Made by a program: the position numbers and the translations under genes. A stretch of DNA of 64,000 nucleotides, from assembly GCF_934754915.1 (NCBI RefSeq), contig NZ_CAKVKB010000003.1:1-64000 (forward strand), read 5' to 3'. This stretch comes from an uncultured Clostridium sp. (GTDB lineage Bacteria > Bacillota > Clostridia > Clostridiales > Clostridiaceae). This document shows, one piece after another, positions 18,128-25,972 of this stretch. The notes beneath the pieces are model-generated. The model worked only from the letters and a program-made list of their open reading frames with translations. It did not search any database and was not told where the DNA came from. The number at the start of each line of letters is the position of its first letter. Within the stretch, counting starts at the first letter, position 1.

Positions 18128-19343
18128 ATTAAAACAGATATATGATATTATAGATAATAAATTTTACTTCAGATTATTTTATTTATTTGTAAGCTTAAGT
18201 GTGGTAACAGTACTTAAGGTTATTCCAGGAATAAATCTTTTAAGCAGGATTGCCTTAATATGGGGGATATTATTAATATTATTTATGGCAATAAATGATT
18301 ATAAGAAAAGAAAAATATACGGATTTGATATACCTATTGGAATTTTTGTGATAGTTACTCTTTTATTTAATCTTTTTGTCTATAGAGGAAGTGAAAATTT
18401 AAAAATATGGATTTTTAATCTTGTATTATTCATAAGTATATTTACTGTTGATGTGTTTAGAAATAAAAAAGTTTTAATAAAGGAAATGAATATAACAACT
18501 CATTTTTATGCTGTATTCATGTTTGCTGCTTCTCTTATTTCTATTATTATGAAAATATTTAATAAATCATTTACAGTAGGAGAATACATTTTTGAAGGAA
18601 GTAAAGGCGGAATTTTTGAAAATCCAAATGCAATTTCTATTGCAGCAGCAATTGCAATAGTAATGTCAATATATATTCATCACATGACAAAAAATTTTAG
18701 ACTTAAGATATTCTGGTGTATTAATATTGCCATTCAAGGGATTACAATGATTTTATTTAATGGACGCAGTTCATATCTTGTTGTAATAGCTGTAGTATAT
18801 TGTTTTGCTTTTATATACAGCAATAATAAATATATAAGAGCAGTTCTTTTGATAATTCCAATAATAGCATGTACTGCTGCCATAAATATAGAAGGAAATC
18901 ATATAAGGGATTTTACAAGTGGGAGAACAAGTCTCTGGGAATCAGCATCTATAGTAATAAAAGATAATCCAGTAACTGGAGTAGGATATAATGAAATGGT
19001 TGATGCAGTTACAAATGCAAGGGAAACTGAAGATCTTCCAGGATTATCAACTGGACGTCTTCATAATATATATGTTGAAATTGCAACTGTAAATGGAATT
19101 ATATCATTGATGATGATTTTAATATTTATAATTCTATTGTTTATTTTTATAATAAATCATATTGATCATATGAGGAAAAGAGAAAAATTTGATATGACGG
19201 TACTGACATCGATGATACTTGGAATAGCAGCTGTCAATTTATTTGAAAGTACATTGATTTATATATTGAGCTTTATTTCCATGATATTTTGGATATACTC
19301 AGGATATTTAGTGTCCATTATAGGAAATAGAAATATAGAATAA
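18117..19343 (+). CDS. O-antigen ligase/polymerase-like membrane protein
   Basis: Integral membrane protein, 408 aa with about ten hydrophobic segments, of the Wzy/WaaL (Wzy_C) superfamily, which joins undecaprenyl-linked oligosaccharides outside the membrane. Seen: the large periplasm-type loop with GRTSLWESASIVIKDNPVTG followed by VGYNEM and LHNIYVEIATVNGI, the conserved block carrying the functionally required His in this family. It overlaps the upstream GT4 gene. With the MurJ-type flippase it gives the cluster both a flipping and a joining function. Confidence 0.8.
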   Translation: MKDKLKQIYDIIDNKFYFRLFYLFVSLSVVTVLKVIPGINLLSRIALIWGILLILFMAINDYKKRKIYGFDIPIGIFVIVTLLFNLFVYRGSENLKIWIFNLVLFISIFTVDVFRNKKVLIKEMNITTHFYAVFMFAASLISIIMKIFNKSFTVGEYIFEGSKGGIFENPNAISIAAAIAIVMSIYIHHMTKNFRLKIFWCINIAIQGITMILFNGRSSYLVVIAVVYCFAFIYSNNKYIRAVLLIIPIIACTAAINIEGNHIRDFTSGRTSLWESASIVIKDNPVTGVGYNEMVDAVTNARETEDLPGLSTGRLHNIYVEIATVNGIISLMMILIFIILLFIFIINHIDHMRKREKFDMTVLTSMILGIAAVNLFESTLIYILSFISMIFWIYSGYLVSIIGNRNIE

Positions 19344-19373
19344 TATTTATAAGGTTATTAAGGAGAGTGTATA

Positions 19374-20015
19374 ATGAAGTTTTGTGATGATACTATTAAA
19401 AAGTTTATAGAAGATTTAGAAAGTGATATGCCAGCACCAGGAGGCGGAAGTGTTGCAGGACTTATAGCAGCATTATCTGGAGCATTGAATTCAATGGTTT
19501 ACTCATTGACTGTAGGAAAAAAGAGCTATATGTCATTAAATGAAAAAACACAGAATATGATAATAGATTTTCAGAAAAAGAGTATTGAATTTTCAAAGAA
19601 AAGTCTTGAAATTATGGATGAAGATAGAGAAAATTTTTTAAAGCTTATGGATTGTTATAAGATGCCTAAAGATACTGATGAAGAAAAGGAAAATAGAAAA
19701 AAGGCAATAAGGGACAATACAATAAAGTCTATGGAAGCACCATTAGCTTTAGCAAGAGAATGTATTGGATTTTATGACAATCTTAAAATTATGGCTGAGT
19801 ATGGAAATAAAATGCTCTTATCTGATCTTGGAATATCTGCAATACTTCTTCATAGTGCAGTTGAAAGTTCTATTGTAAATGTTAAAGTTAACCTTAAGGC
19901 ATTAAAAAATGAAGAATTTTTTGAAGATCTGGATAAGGAAATAAAAAATATTTTAGAAATATCTCTTATAGAAAGAAATAAAATTTCTGAAATAGTTGAA
20001 AAAGTAATTTACTAG
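19374..20015 (+). CDS. fchA: Formiminotransferase-cyclodeaminase family protein (methenyl-THF cyclohydrolase)
   Basis: Soluble all-helical folate enzyme, 213 aa, similar to FchA of purinolytic clostridia, which hydrolyses 5,10-methenyltetrahydrofolate to 10-formyltetrahydrofolate. Seen: the N-terminal MPAPGGGSVAGLIAALSGA (19-37), the family's folate-binding loop, and the helical core after it. ATG follows AAGGAGAGTGTATA. It is last in the polysaccharide gene series, 30 bp downstream, with no obvious functional link to it. The whole-protein match is good; the exact reaction is inferred from the family. Confidence 0.83.
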   Translation: MKFCDDTIKKFIEDLESDMPAPGGGSVAGLIAALSGALNSMVYSLTVGKKSYMSLNEKTQNMIIDFQKKSIEFSKKSLEIMDEDRENFLKLMDCYKMPKDTDEEKENRKKAIRDNTIKSMEAPLALARECIGFYDNLKIMAEYGNKMLLSDLGISAILLHSAVESSIVNVKVNLKALKNEEFFEDLDKEIKNILEISLIERNKISEIVEKVIY

Positions 20016-20031
20016 TATATTTATTATGTAA

Positions 20032-20078
20032 AGAAGAGATTCTTAAAGTGAAAATAAAGAATCTCTTCTAAAATTTTA
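20032..20078 (+). terminator. Bidirectional rho-independent terminator
   Basis: Perfect 13-bp arms AGAAGAGATTCTT (20032-20044) and AAGAATCTCTTCT (20057-20069), then AAAATTTTATT. It lies between converging genes (fchA and the 46-aa minus-strand gene) and can serve both. Confidence 0.85.
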
Positions 20079-20216
20079 TTCTATTGGATTTCCATCGAAG
20101 TTGTTATATTGAGGTTTATTTTTTGCATTACCTACATTATCTTGATTTTTATGAAGTCTCTGTCGTCTTTCTCCTTTCTGCATAGGATTAGAACTACCAG
20201 CTTTGTTTGTTGCCAT
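20076..20216 (-). CDS. Small basic, Asn/Gln-rich protein, 46 aa
   Basis: Minus-strand gene for a 46-residue hydrophilic protein starting MATNKAGSSNPMQKGERRQR and ending NNFDGNPIE; pI is clearly basic in the first half. Support: a good ribosome site (AAGGAAGGTG, read on the minus strand) before ATG, and a terminator immediately after the stop. No membrane segment or cysteine. Composition (small, Lys/Asn/Gln/Gly) resembles minor small acid-soluble spore proteins of the SspN/SspP kind, but I see no specific match, so this is only a suggestion. Confidence 0.72.
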   Translation of the reverse strand: MATNKAGSSNPMQKGERRQRLHKNQDNVGNAKNKPQYNNFDGNPIE

Positions 20217-20379
20217 AAGTATACACCTTCCTTTCAGATTTATTTTATGTTCAGATTAAAAAATAATACATTTAAACTTTTACAAGGTAAATATTGAAAA
20301 AGATAGTGTGCTTAGGATATAATGATTAAGGGGATTAAACATATTTTAATTAAACTAAAGAGATTGGAGAGAAAGGATT

Positions 20380-20883
20380 ATGGAAGAAAACAAATATCCT
20401 ATTATAATAAAAAAGAAAAATAGTCTTATGATTTCAGCAGTAGTAGTAGAATTTGTAATAGCATTAGTTTATGCAATTACTCAAGGAGTTACAAATCCGC
20501 TTTTTATATGTTTTCTGTTTGTTGCTATAGTAACAGCTCTTGCTGTATGGGTAGAATATAGCAGAGATATTTATTTGAAAGAAAATAAAATGGAATTTTA
20601 TCAAAATAAAAATTTGATAAAGAAGATAAAATATAGTTCAATTGACTCATTAAGCATAGACAATGATCCAAAAGAAAAGAATAAAAAGAAGGAATTTTTT
20701 ACTGTTACATATAGAGAGACAAGCAATAAAAAGAAGAATAATAGAAATGACAAGGTGGATAAGTATTATATAAGTCCTAGTTATTATTCAGGAGAAGATT
20801 TTAAAGTTATCAAAAACACAATTAAATCTAAGAATTCAAATGTTAAAATTGATGAAAGTGTAACCAAGTACATTAAAGAATAG
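20380..20883 (+). CDS. Membrane protein with PH-like C-terminal domain
   Basis: 167-aa protein with two transmembrane helices (about residues 15-35 and 40-60) followed by a cytosolic Lys-rich beta domain. The DIYLKENKMEFYQNKNLIKK and following IKYSSIDSLSI segments look like bacterial PH (bPH) domains. RBS GGAGAGAAAGG, ATG 20380. A large imperfect stem-loop follows its stop. No functional assignment beyond fold type. Confidence 0.7.
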   Translation: MEENKYPIIIKKKNSLMISAVVVEFVIALVYAITQGVTNPLFICFLFVAIVTALAVWVEYSRDIYLKENKMEFYQNKNLIKKIKYSSIDSLSIDNDPKEKNKKKEFFTVTYRETSNKKKNNRNDKVDKYYISPSYYSGEDFKVIKNTIKSKNSNVKIDESVTKYIKE

Positions 20884-20888
20884 GTGTA

Positions 20889-20980
20889 ATAGCTGTCAGT
20901 GTAAAGAACAAATATATCTAATGGTGTTTTTTAATTGAAATATTAGGTATAATGTTAATTAATCTTTACAAGACAGCTAT
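20889..20980 (+). other. Large imperfect stem-loop
   Basis: Outer arms ATAGCTGTC (20889-20897) and GACAGCTAT (20972-20980), inner arms TGTAAAGA (20900-20907) and TCTTTACA (20963-20970), enclosing about 55 A/T-rich bases. It starts just after the PH-like gene stop and ends where the interspersed repeat begins. No T-tract follows the 3' arm, so it is not a standard terminator; it could be a small structured RNA or a short mobile-element remnant. Confidence 0.5.
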
Positions 20981-20982
20981 TT

Positions 20983-21090
20983 ACATATATATTACAATTA
21001 ATAATGTATGATGGACAATCGACAATAAAGGATGAAATCTTTTCAAGATTTCTTTAATTATTATGTAATGTTAATCTTGAATCATATATA
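20983..21090 (+). repeat. Interspersed intergenic repeat, copy 3
   Basis: Nearly complete plus-orientation copy: ATATATATTACAATTA, heptamer units ATAATGT, ATGATGG, ACAATCG, ACAATAA, then AGGATG, AAATCTTTTCAAGATTT (hairpin intact), CTTTAATTATTATGTAATG, TTAATCTTGAATCATATATA. Located between converging genes. Confidence 0.85.
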
Positions 21091-21167
21091 GGTTTCAAGA
21101 TTAAAATTATTTTGAAAATTTACATGATAAAAACATCAAAGATTTAATCCTTAAATTCTAAATTGCA

Positions 21168-22064
21168 CTATACATCAAGATTAGGTAATTCAGTTAAAGA
21201 CTTAAATTGATATCCTGAATTTTTGAGATCTGTTATTACTTGTTTCAATATTTTTGTATTTGTATCAGAGACTGCATGAAGCAGCATTATGCATCCAGGA
21301 TGAGAACCATTTACTATTTTTTCTATTCCTTTTGATTCAGAAGGTTGATCGTTTATAAGCCAGTCTTTATAGGCGAAACTCCAAAAAATCGTTTTATATC
21401 CTAATTGTTTAGTCATTTCTAATGATTCTTTTGAGTATTTTCCCATAGGAGGTCTGAAAAATTTGGGCATATCCTGTCCTGTTAATTCTTTGTATGCATC
21501 TTCAACACCTGTGAATTCAGATTTAAACTTTTCTGAATCATGGATTTGTGCCATTGATGGATGATGTACACTGTGATTTCCTACAATATGTCCCTCGTTT
21601 ACCATTCTTTTAATTAAGTCAGGTTCTGTATCGATATATGGTTTTACTACAAAGAAGGCAGCAGGAACTTCTAATTCCTTTAATGTATCTAAAATTTTTC
21701 CTGTATTTCCATTTTCATATCCTTCATCAAATGTAAGGTATATTGTTTTATTTGATGTATCGCCTAAATAGTATCCATCATTTTCTTTCAAAAAATTCAG
21801 ACATTCTTTAGGAGGTTCAGAAGGATTATCTTTTCCTTTTCCAACATAATACCAGTTTAATTCGCTTTGATCATTTGAAAAAGTAAATATATCTTCAAAA
21901 TCTTCAAAATCAGCAAGATCTCCTAGTGCTCCATCATCTGAAAAATAATCCTCATTATATATTTTTTCAGAGTTATTAAATGAAGCATATGCAGGCATGG
22001 CAATAGATGAAGAAAAATTGATAAATAACGAAAAAGCAACTAAATATTTTAGAGTTCTATTCAT
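21168..22064 (-). CDS. PdaA-like polysaccharide deacetylase (spore cortex delta-lactam pathway)
   Basis: Exported carbohydrate esterase 4 (NodB) enzyme, 298 aa. PdaA-type members de-N-acetylate muramic acid in spore cortex so that muramic delta-lactam can form. Seen: signal peptide (residues 1-27, ending PAYA); motif 1 TFDEGYENG (111-119), where the second Asp of the usual TFDDG is Glu, close to the TFDNGYENG of PdaA; metal His pair HSVHH (164-168); RPPMGKYS (motif 3); and the C-terminal LLH motif. The substitution in motif 1 supports PdaA rather than a chitin deacetylase. Monocistronic; flanked by A/T-rich gaps. Confidence 0.85.
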   Translation of the reverse strand: MNRTLKYLVAFSLFINFSSSIAMPAYASFNNSEKIYNEDYFSDDGALGDLADFEDFEDIFTFSNDQSELNWYYVGKGKDNPSEPPKECLNFLKENDGYYLGDTSNKTIYLTFDEGYENGNTGKILDTLKELEVPAAFFVVKPYIDTEPDLIKRMVNEGHIVGNHSVHHPSMAQIHDSEKFKSEFTGVEDAYKELTGQDMPKFFRPPMGKYSKESLEMTKQLGYKTIFWSFAYKDWLINDQPSESKGIEKIVNGSHPGCIMLLHAVSDTNTKILKQVITDLKNSGYQFKSLTELPNLDV

Positions 22065-22275
22065 TAAAATTCACCTTCAATTCATTAATAAAATTATATA
22101 TTAAAATTGACATATAGAAGTTGATTGAATATTTGTATATTTAAATGCATGGATTTTAGAGATAAAAGAAATATTAGAGTTAATTAAATAAGATGTCAAT
22201 TATAATATTTATTAATATTATTTGTAATTTAAAAAATAAAACACATGGTAATTTGTATCATTGATTTATAAAATA
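22065..22275. other. AT-rich gap between divergent genes
   Basis: Separates the deacetylase gene (minus) from ychF (plus). Nothing distinctive is seen apart from the ychF promoter that follows. Confidence 0.4.
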
Positions 22276-22304
22276 TTGAAATAAAAAGACATCTAGAGTA
22301 TAAT
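22276..22304 (+). promoter_or_regulatory. Sigma-A promoter of ychF
   Basis: TTGAAA (22276-22281), 17-bp spacer, TATAAT (22299-22304). Predicted 5' leader about 135 nt. Confidence 0.65.
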
Positions 22305-22444
22305 TTTTAAGGATGTATTTATTTAGTCAAAATTTAAAGCCAGTGTCAATATTTCATGCTTGTTTTTAAATTGAAGTTATATAAAAATTAATATAAATAC
22401 TATAAAAAATAAGCAAAACTTATGAGTGAAAGGAATGTACATAG

Positions 22445-23542
22445 ATGAAATTAGGTATGGTAGGTTTACCAAATGTAGGTAAAAGCACATTGTTTAATGC
22501 AATAACAAAGGCTGGTGCAGAATCAGCTAATTATCCATTCTGTACTATTGAGCCCAATGTAGGTGTTGTAAGTGTTCCAGATAAGAGATTAGATGTTTTG
22601 GAAAAGATGTATAACACAAAGAAAAAAGTTTATACAGCAATAGAATTTTATGATATAGCAGGATTAGTTAAAGGTGCATCAAAAGGTGAAGGATTAGGAA
22701 ATAAATTTTTAGCTAATATAAGAGAAGTAGCAGCTATAGTACATGTTGTGAGATGCTTTGATGATGAAAATGTTGTTCATGTTGAAGGAAGCGTTGACCC
22801 TATAAGAGATATTGAAACTATAAATCTTGAATTGATCTTTTCAGATTTAGAGATATTAGAAAGAAGAATGGAAAAGACAGTTAAACTTGCTAGATCAGGT
22901 GATAAGAATGCTAAATTTGAATATGGGGTAATGGCGAGAATTAAGGAACAGCTTGAAGCCAATAAACCAGCAAGAACATTAGAATTTTCTGATGAAGAAA
23001 AAGCTTTTGTAAAAAGTTTATTTTTAATTACATACAAGCCAGTACTATATGCATGTAATATATCAGAAGATGATGTTATGGATGGAAATTTCAATAATGA
23101 TTATGTAAAGAGAGTTTCAGAATATGCTGCTGCTGAAAATTCAGAAGTAATGGTTGTAAGCGCTAAAATAGAGGAAGAAATGTCTGGTCTTGATGATGAA
23201 GAAAAAGCTGAAATGTTAGCTGAATATGGATTAGAAGAATCAGGATTAGATAAATTAATAGAAACAAGTTATAGATTATTAGGTCTTATGAGTTTCTTAA
23301 CAGCTGGAGTTCAGGAAGTAAGAGCATGGACTATAAAGAGAGGAACTAAAGCTCCTCAGGCAGCTGGTAAGATTCATAGTGATATTGAAAGAGGATTTAT
23401 CAGAGCTGAAATTGTAGGATATGATGATTTAGTTGAATGTGGTTCAGAAGCTGCTGCTAAGGAACATGGTAAATTCAGACTTGAAGGTAAAGATTATGTT
23501 ATGCAGGATGGAGACGTAGTTAATTTCAGATTTAATGTATAA
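22445..23542 (+). CDS. ychF: Redox-regulated ATPase/GTPase YchF (Ola1/EngD family)
   Basis: Universally conserved P-loop protein of the Obg family that associates with ribosomes and, unlike most relatives, prefers ATP. 365 aa, normal length. Seen: G1 GLPNVGKST (residues 7-15), G3 DIAGL (70-74), and NISE (205-208) in place of NKxD at G4, the YchF hallmark that relaxes nucleotide specificity, then the C-terminal TGS domain (about 275-365). ATG after AAAGGAATGTACATAG. Single-gene unit with its own terminator. Confidence 0.95.
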   Translation: MKLGMVGLPNVGKSTLFNAITKAGAESANYPFCTIEPNVGVVSVPDKRLDVLEKMYNTKKKVYTAIEFYDIAGLVKGASKGEGLGNKFLANIREVAAIVHVVRCFDDENVVHVEGSVDPIRDIETINLELIFSDLEILERRMEKTVKLARSGDKNAKFEYGVMARIKEQLEANKPARTLEFSDEEKAFVKSLFLITYKPVLYACNISEDDVMDGNFNNDYVKRVSEYAAAENSEVMVVSAKIEEEMSGLDDEEKAEMLAEYGLEESGLDKLIETSYRLLGLMSFLTAGVQEVRAWTIKRGTKAPQAAGKIHSDIERGFIRAEIVGYDDLVECGSEAAAKEHGKFRLEGKDYVMQDGDVVNFRFNV

Positions 23543-23559
23543 TATTTAGAGTATTATTT

Positions 23560-23616
23560 TAATGCTTCTTATTTAAGAAACAGAAATATCTGTATCTGAA
23601 GTAAGAGGCATTTTTC
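23560..23616 (+). terminator. Rho-independent terminator
   Basis: Stem AATGCTTCTTATTTAAG / CTGAAGTAAGAGGCATT (with G-U pairs) and inner ACAGA/TCTGT, ending in T5. Follows ychF. Confidence 0.8.
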
Positions 23617-23761
23617 ATGAAAAATATTCAATATTATGTCAAAGAAAAACAAGAAGTGGATTTTTATTGAATTTTTTGATAAAATAAAATTTAGCATATA
23701 CTTTCAGTAATAATTTGTAATTAAAGTTTTTTAGTATAATGCAGATTGTAATCGATGAGTA

Positions 23762-23840
23762 TTATATTATGTTGCAATTCACAATAAAAAATGAAATCTT
23801 TGAAAGAGTTCTTTGATATTTTTATATGTATATGATAAAT
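23762..23840 (+). repeat. Interspersed intergenic repeat, copy 4 (degraded)
   Basis: Plus orientation, with a single heptamer: ATTATGTTGCAATTC, ACAATAA, AAAATG, AAATCTTTGAAAGAGTT, CTTTGATATTTTTATATGTA. Decayed right end. Lies between ychF and the membrane TPR gene. Confidence 0.65.
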
Positions 23841-23955
23841 ATTAAATATAATTTTAATATTGTAATATATATTTAATTTAATAAAAATAGATATTTATTT
23901 TGTAAATTAAATAGATCTGCTAAAAAACAGATAAAAAGAGGAGGGGGATTTTAGG

Positions 23956-25704
23956 TTGAGTAAAATAGAAGAAAGCAATACGAATATTTCCAAAAGCAAA
24001 TATTTTATGCCAATGATATTAATTATTATTTATATAGCAATAGCATTACTTATATCAGTTGTAGTTAAGTTTTCTATGGCAACTGATGAAAACAATGCAG
24101 TAGTATCTATAACTGACAATAATGGAGACCAAGCACTTTTAAATGGAAAATATGATATGGCAATTTCAGAATATAATTCATTACAGCAGAATGAACAATG
24201 GCCAATATGGACATTGAAAATAGGAGAAGTATATTCTATACAAGGCGATTATAAAAAGTCAAATGAATTTATTCAAAAGGCTTATGAAGCAAGAAATAAA
24301 AGTATTGATACACAAAGTGCTGGAATTGAAGGATTTGAAGAAAAAGATAAGGAACTTGCAGAAGGAATTGTTATAAATTCTTTTATAAATGGTGAATATC
24401 AAAAAGCAAAGGAATACGGGGAATTTTTCTTGGGCTTATATCCAGATGATTCAGAATTATTAAAGGCTATGTTTGGTGTTTATATAGCAAATAATGAAAA
24501 AGATGAAGCTAAGAAAATAATAAGCAACTTTTCAGAAGCTGAGAATGATTCTTCATCTTTAATTACAGCAGCAAAAATGAATCTGCTTTTAAAAAATTAT
24601 GAAGAAGGTTTAAAGCAGATTGAAAATGCTTATAAATTGGATGAGAATAATATAATTATACTTGATACAATAGATGATGCAGCAAAATATAATAAGGATA
24701 CTATAATTAAAGAGATAAATAAATTAAAAGAAAAAGATAAAAATAACAGTGTTTATGATTTATTTTTAGCAAGAGTATATTGCAGTGATTCTGCTTATAT
24801 ATCAAAAGCCGATGAAATAATGAAAAAACTTGAAGAAGATTATGCTGAAAATAATAATTATCTTTTTACAAAAGTTCAGATGAATATAAATCAAAAGGAG
24901 AACAAATCAGCAGAAAAAATATTGGATGATATAATGGACAACAACGAAGGTACATATATAGCTGAATATGCAGATTCTCTTAAATGTTACTATGAAAAAA
25001 AATATGATGATGCAATAAAAGCTGCGAAGAGATGTATATATCTCAATAAAGATTATTTAAATTCATATAGTTCATTAATACCATCAATATTATTAGGCCA
25101 AAATAAAACGTCAGAAGAAGAACCTTATTTGAGAATAGCTTTAACCAAAGAACCTTTTAACTTTGGCAACATTATAACTATAGCAGAATATTATAAAGAT
25201 GTTCTTCAGGACAGCAGCAAAGGTTTATATTATTATACACTTGCATCAAAGATAAATAATGATAATGCAGAGATATATTATAAGATGGGATTAATTCAAT
25301 ATAAAAATCAGAGAATTGATGAAGCTGTTGAATTTCTCAAAAACAGTACATCTTTAGATAAAGCTAATCCTAAATATTTTAGAGCATTAGGAGCAGTTTA
25401 TTTAGAAACTGGAAAAAGTGAAGAAGGAATAAATCAGATAAGAAAAGCTTATGACATTGATAAGGAAGATATTGCAACTTTAAATGATGCAGCATATTAT
25501 TATATTTATTCTGAGCATAATGTTACAAGAGCAATGAGTAATATTAAGGCAGCTTATGAAGGAATTGATGAAAAAACATCTGAATCAGAAAAAGCAATAA
25601 TAACTGATAACTATAACAGAATAAAAGTATTATATGATTCTTCAAAAAAGGATAATTCCTCAAACAAAAATGAGATAGTGTCAGAAGTAAAATTAATTTA
25701 TTAA
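23956..25704 (+). CDS. Membrane-anchored TPR-repeat protein
   Basis: 582-aa protein with one N-terminal transmembrane helix (about residues 18-38, a type II signal anchor) and an extracytoplasmic region made almost wholly of TPR-like helix pairs, clearest near residues 50-100 and 420-540 (NAEIYYKMGLIQYKNQRIDE and the next unit). It starts with TTG 23956, well spaced after AGAGGAGGGGG; there is no better ATG. Likely a scaffold outside the membrane; partners unknown. Confidence 0.78.
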   Translation: MSKIEESNTNISKSKYFMPMILIIIYIAIALLISVVVKFSMATDENNAVVSITDNNGDQALLNGKYDMAISEYNSLQQNEQWPIWTLKIGEVYSIQGDYKKSNEFIQKAYEARNKSIDTQSAGIEGFEEKDKELAEGIVINSFINGEYQKAKEYGEFFLGLYPDDSELLKAMFGVYIANNEKDEAKKIISNFSEAENDSSSLITAAKMNLLLKNYEEGLKQIENAYKLDENNIIILDTIDDAAKYNKDTIIKEINKLKEKDKNNSVYDLFLARVYCSDSAYISKADEIMKKLEEDYAENNNYLFTKVQMNINQKENKSAEKILDDIMDNNEGTYIAEYADSLKCYYEKKYDDAIKAAKRCIYLNKDYLNSYSSLIPSILLGQNKTSEEEPYLRIALTKEPFNFGNIITIAEYYKDVLQDSSKGLYYYTLASKINNDNAEIYYKMGLIQYKNQRIDEAVEFLKNSTSLDKANPKYFRALGAVYLETGKSEEGINQIRKAYDIDKEDIATLNDAAYYYIYSEHNVTRAMSNIKAAYEGIDEKTSESEKAIITDNYNRIKVLYDSSKKDNSSNKNEIVSEVKLIY

Positions 25705-25728
25705 TATTGAATTTTTATAATTAAAGTT

Positions 25729-25790
25729 AAATTATTAGGATTATATCAAATTAAGTTTTTTAATTAAGATATAATCCTTAAATAATTTTA
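25729..25790 (+). terminator. Hairpin, probable terminator
   Basis: Long imperfect stem AAATTATTAGGATTATATC / GATATAATCCTTAAATAATTT with inner AATTAA/TTAATT. The tail is only AATTTTATG, so strength is uncertain. Follows the membrane TPR gene. Confidence 0.55.
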
Positions 25791-25855
25791 TGTGAATTTA
25801 CTTCAAAAACTTATGTATATTGTTATTTGTACGAAAATATAATAGAGTTATTAAA

Positions 25856-25945
25856 GTATATATGTCGCAATTAACAATAAATGCTGAAGTCTTTTAAGAT
25901 TTTCTTGACTGTTATGTCGTTTTATTATTTAGAACATATATAAAT
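25856..25945 (+). repeat. Interspersed intergenic repeat, copy 5
   Basis: Plus orientation, with one heptamer: TATATATGTCGCAATTA, ACAATAA, ATGCTG, AAGTCTTTTAAGATTTT, CTTGACTGTTATGTCG, TTTTATTATTTAGAACATAT. Ends 28 bp before the next start codon. Confidence 0.75.
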
Positions 25946-25972
25946 TATAATATCACTTCAGAGGTGAGGAAG

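Noticed and set aside
20109..20297. 62-codon plus-strand frame
   Set aside because: Antisense to the 46-aa minus-strand gene, which has the better ribosome site and terminator.
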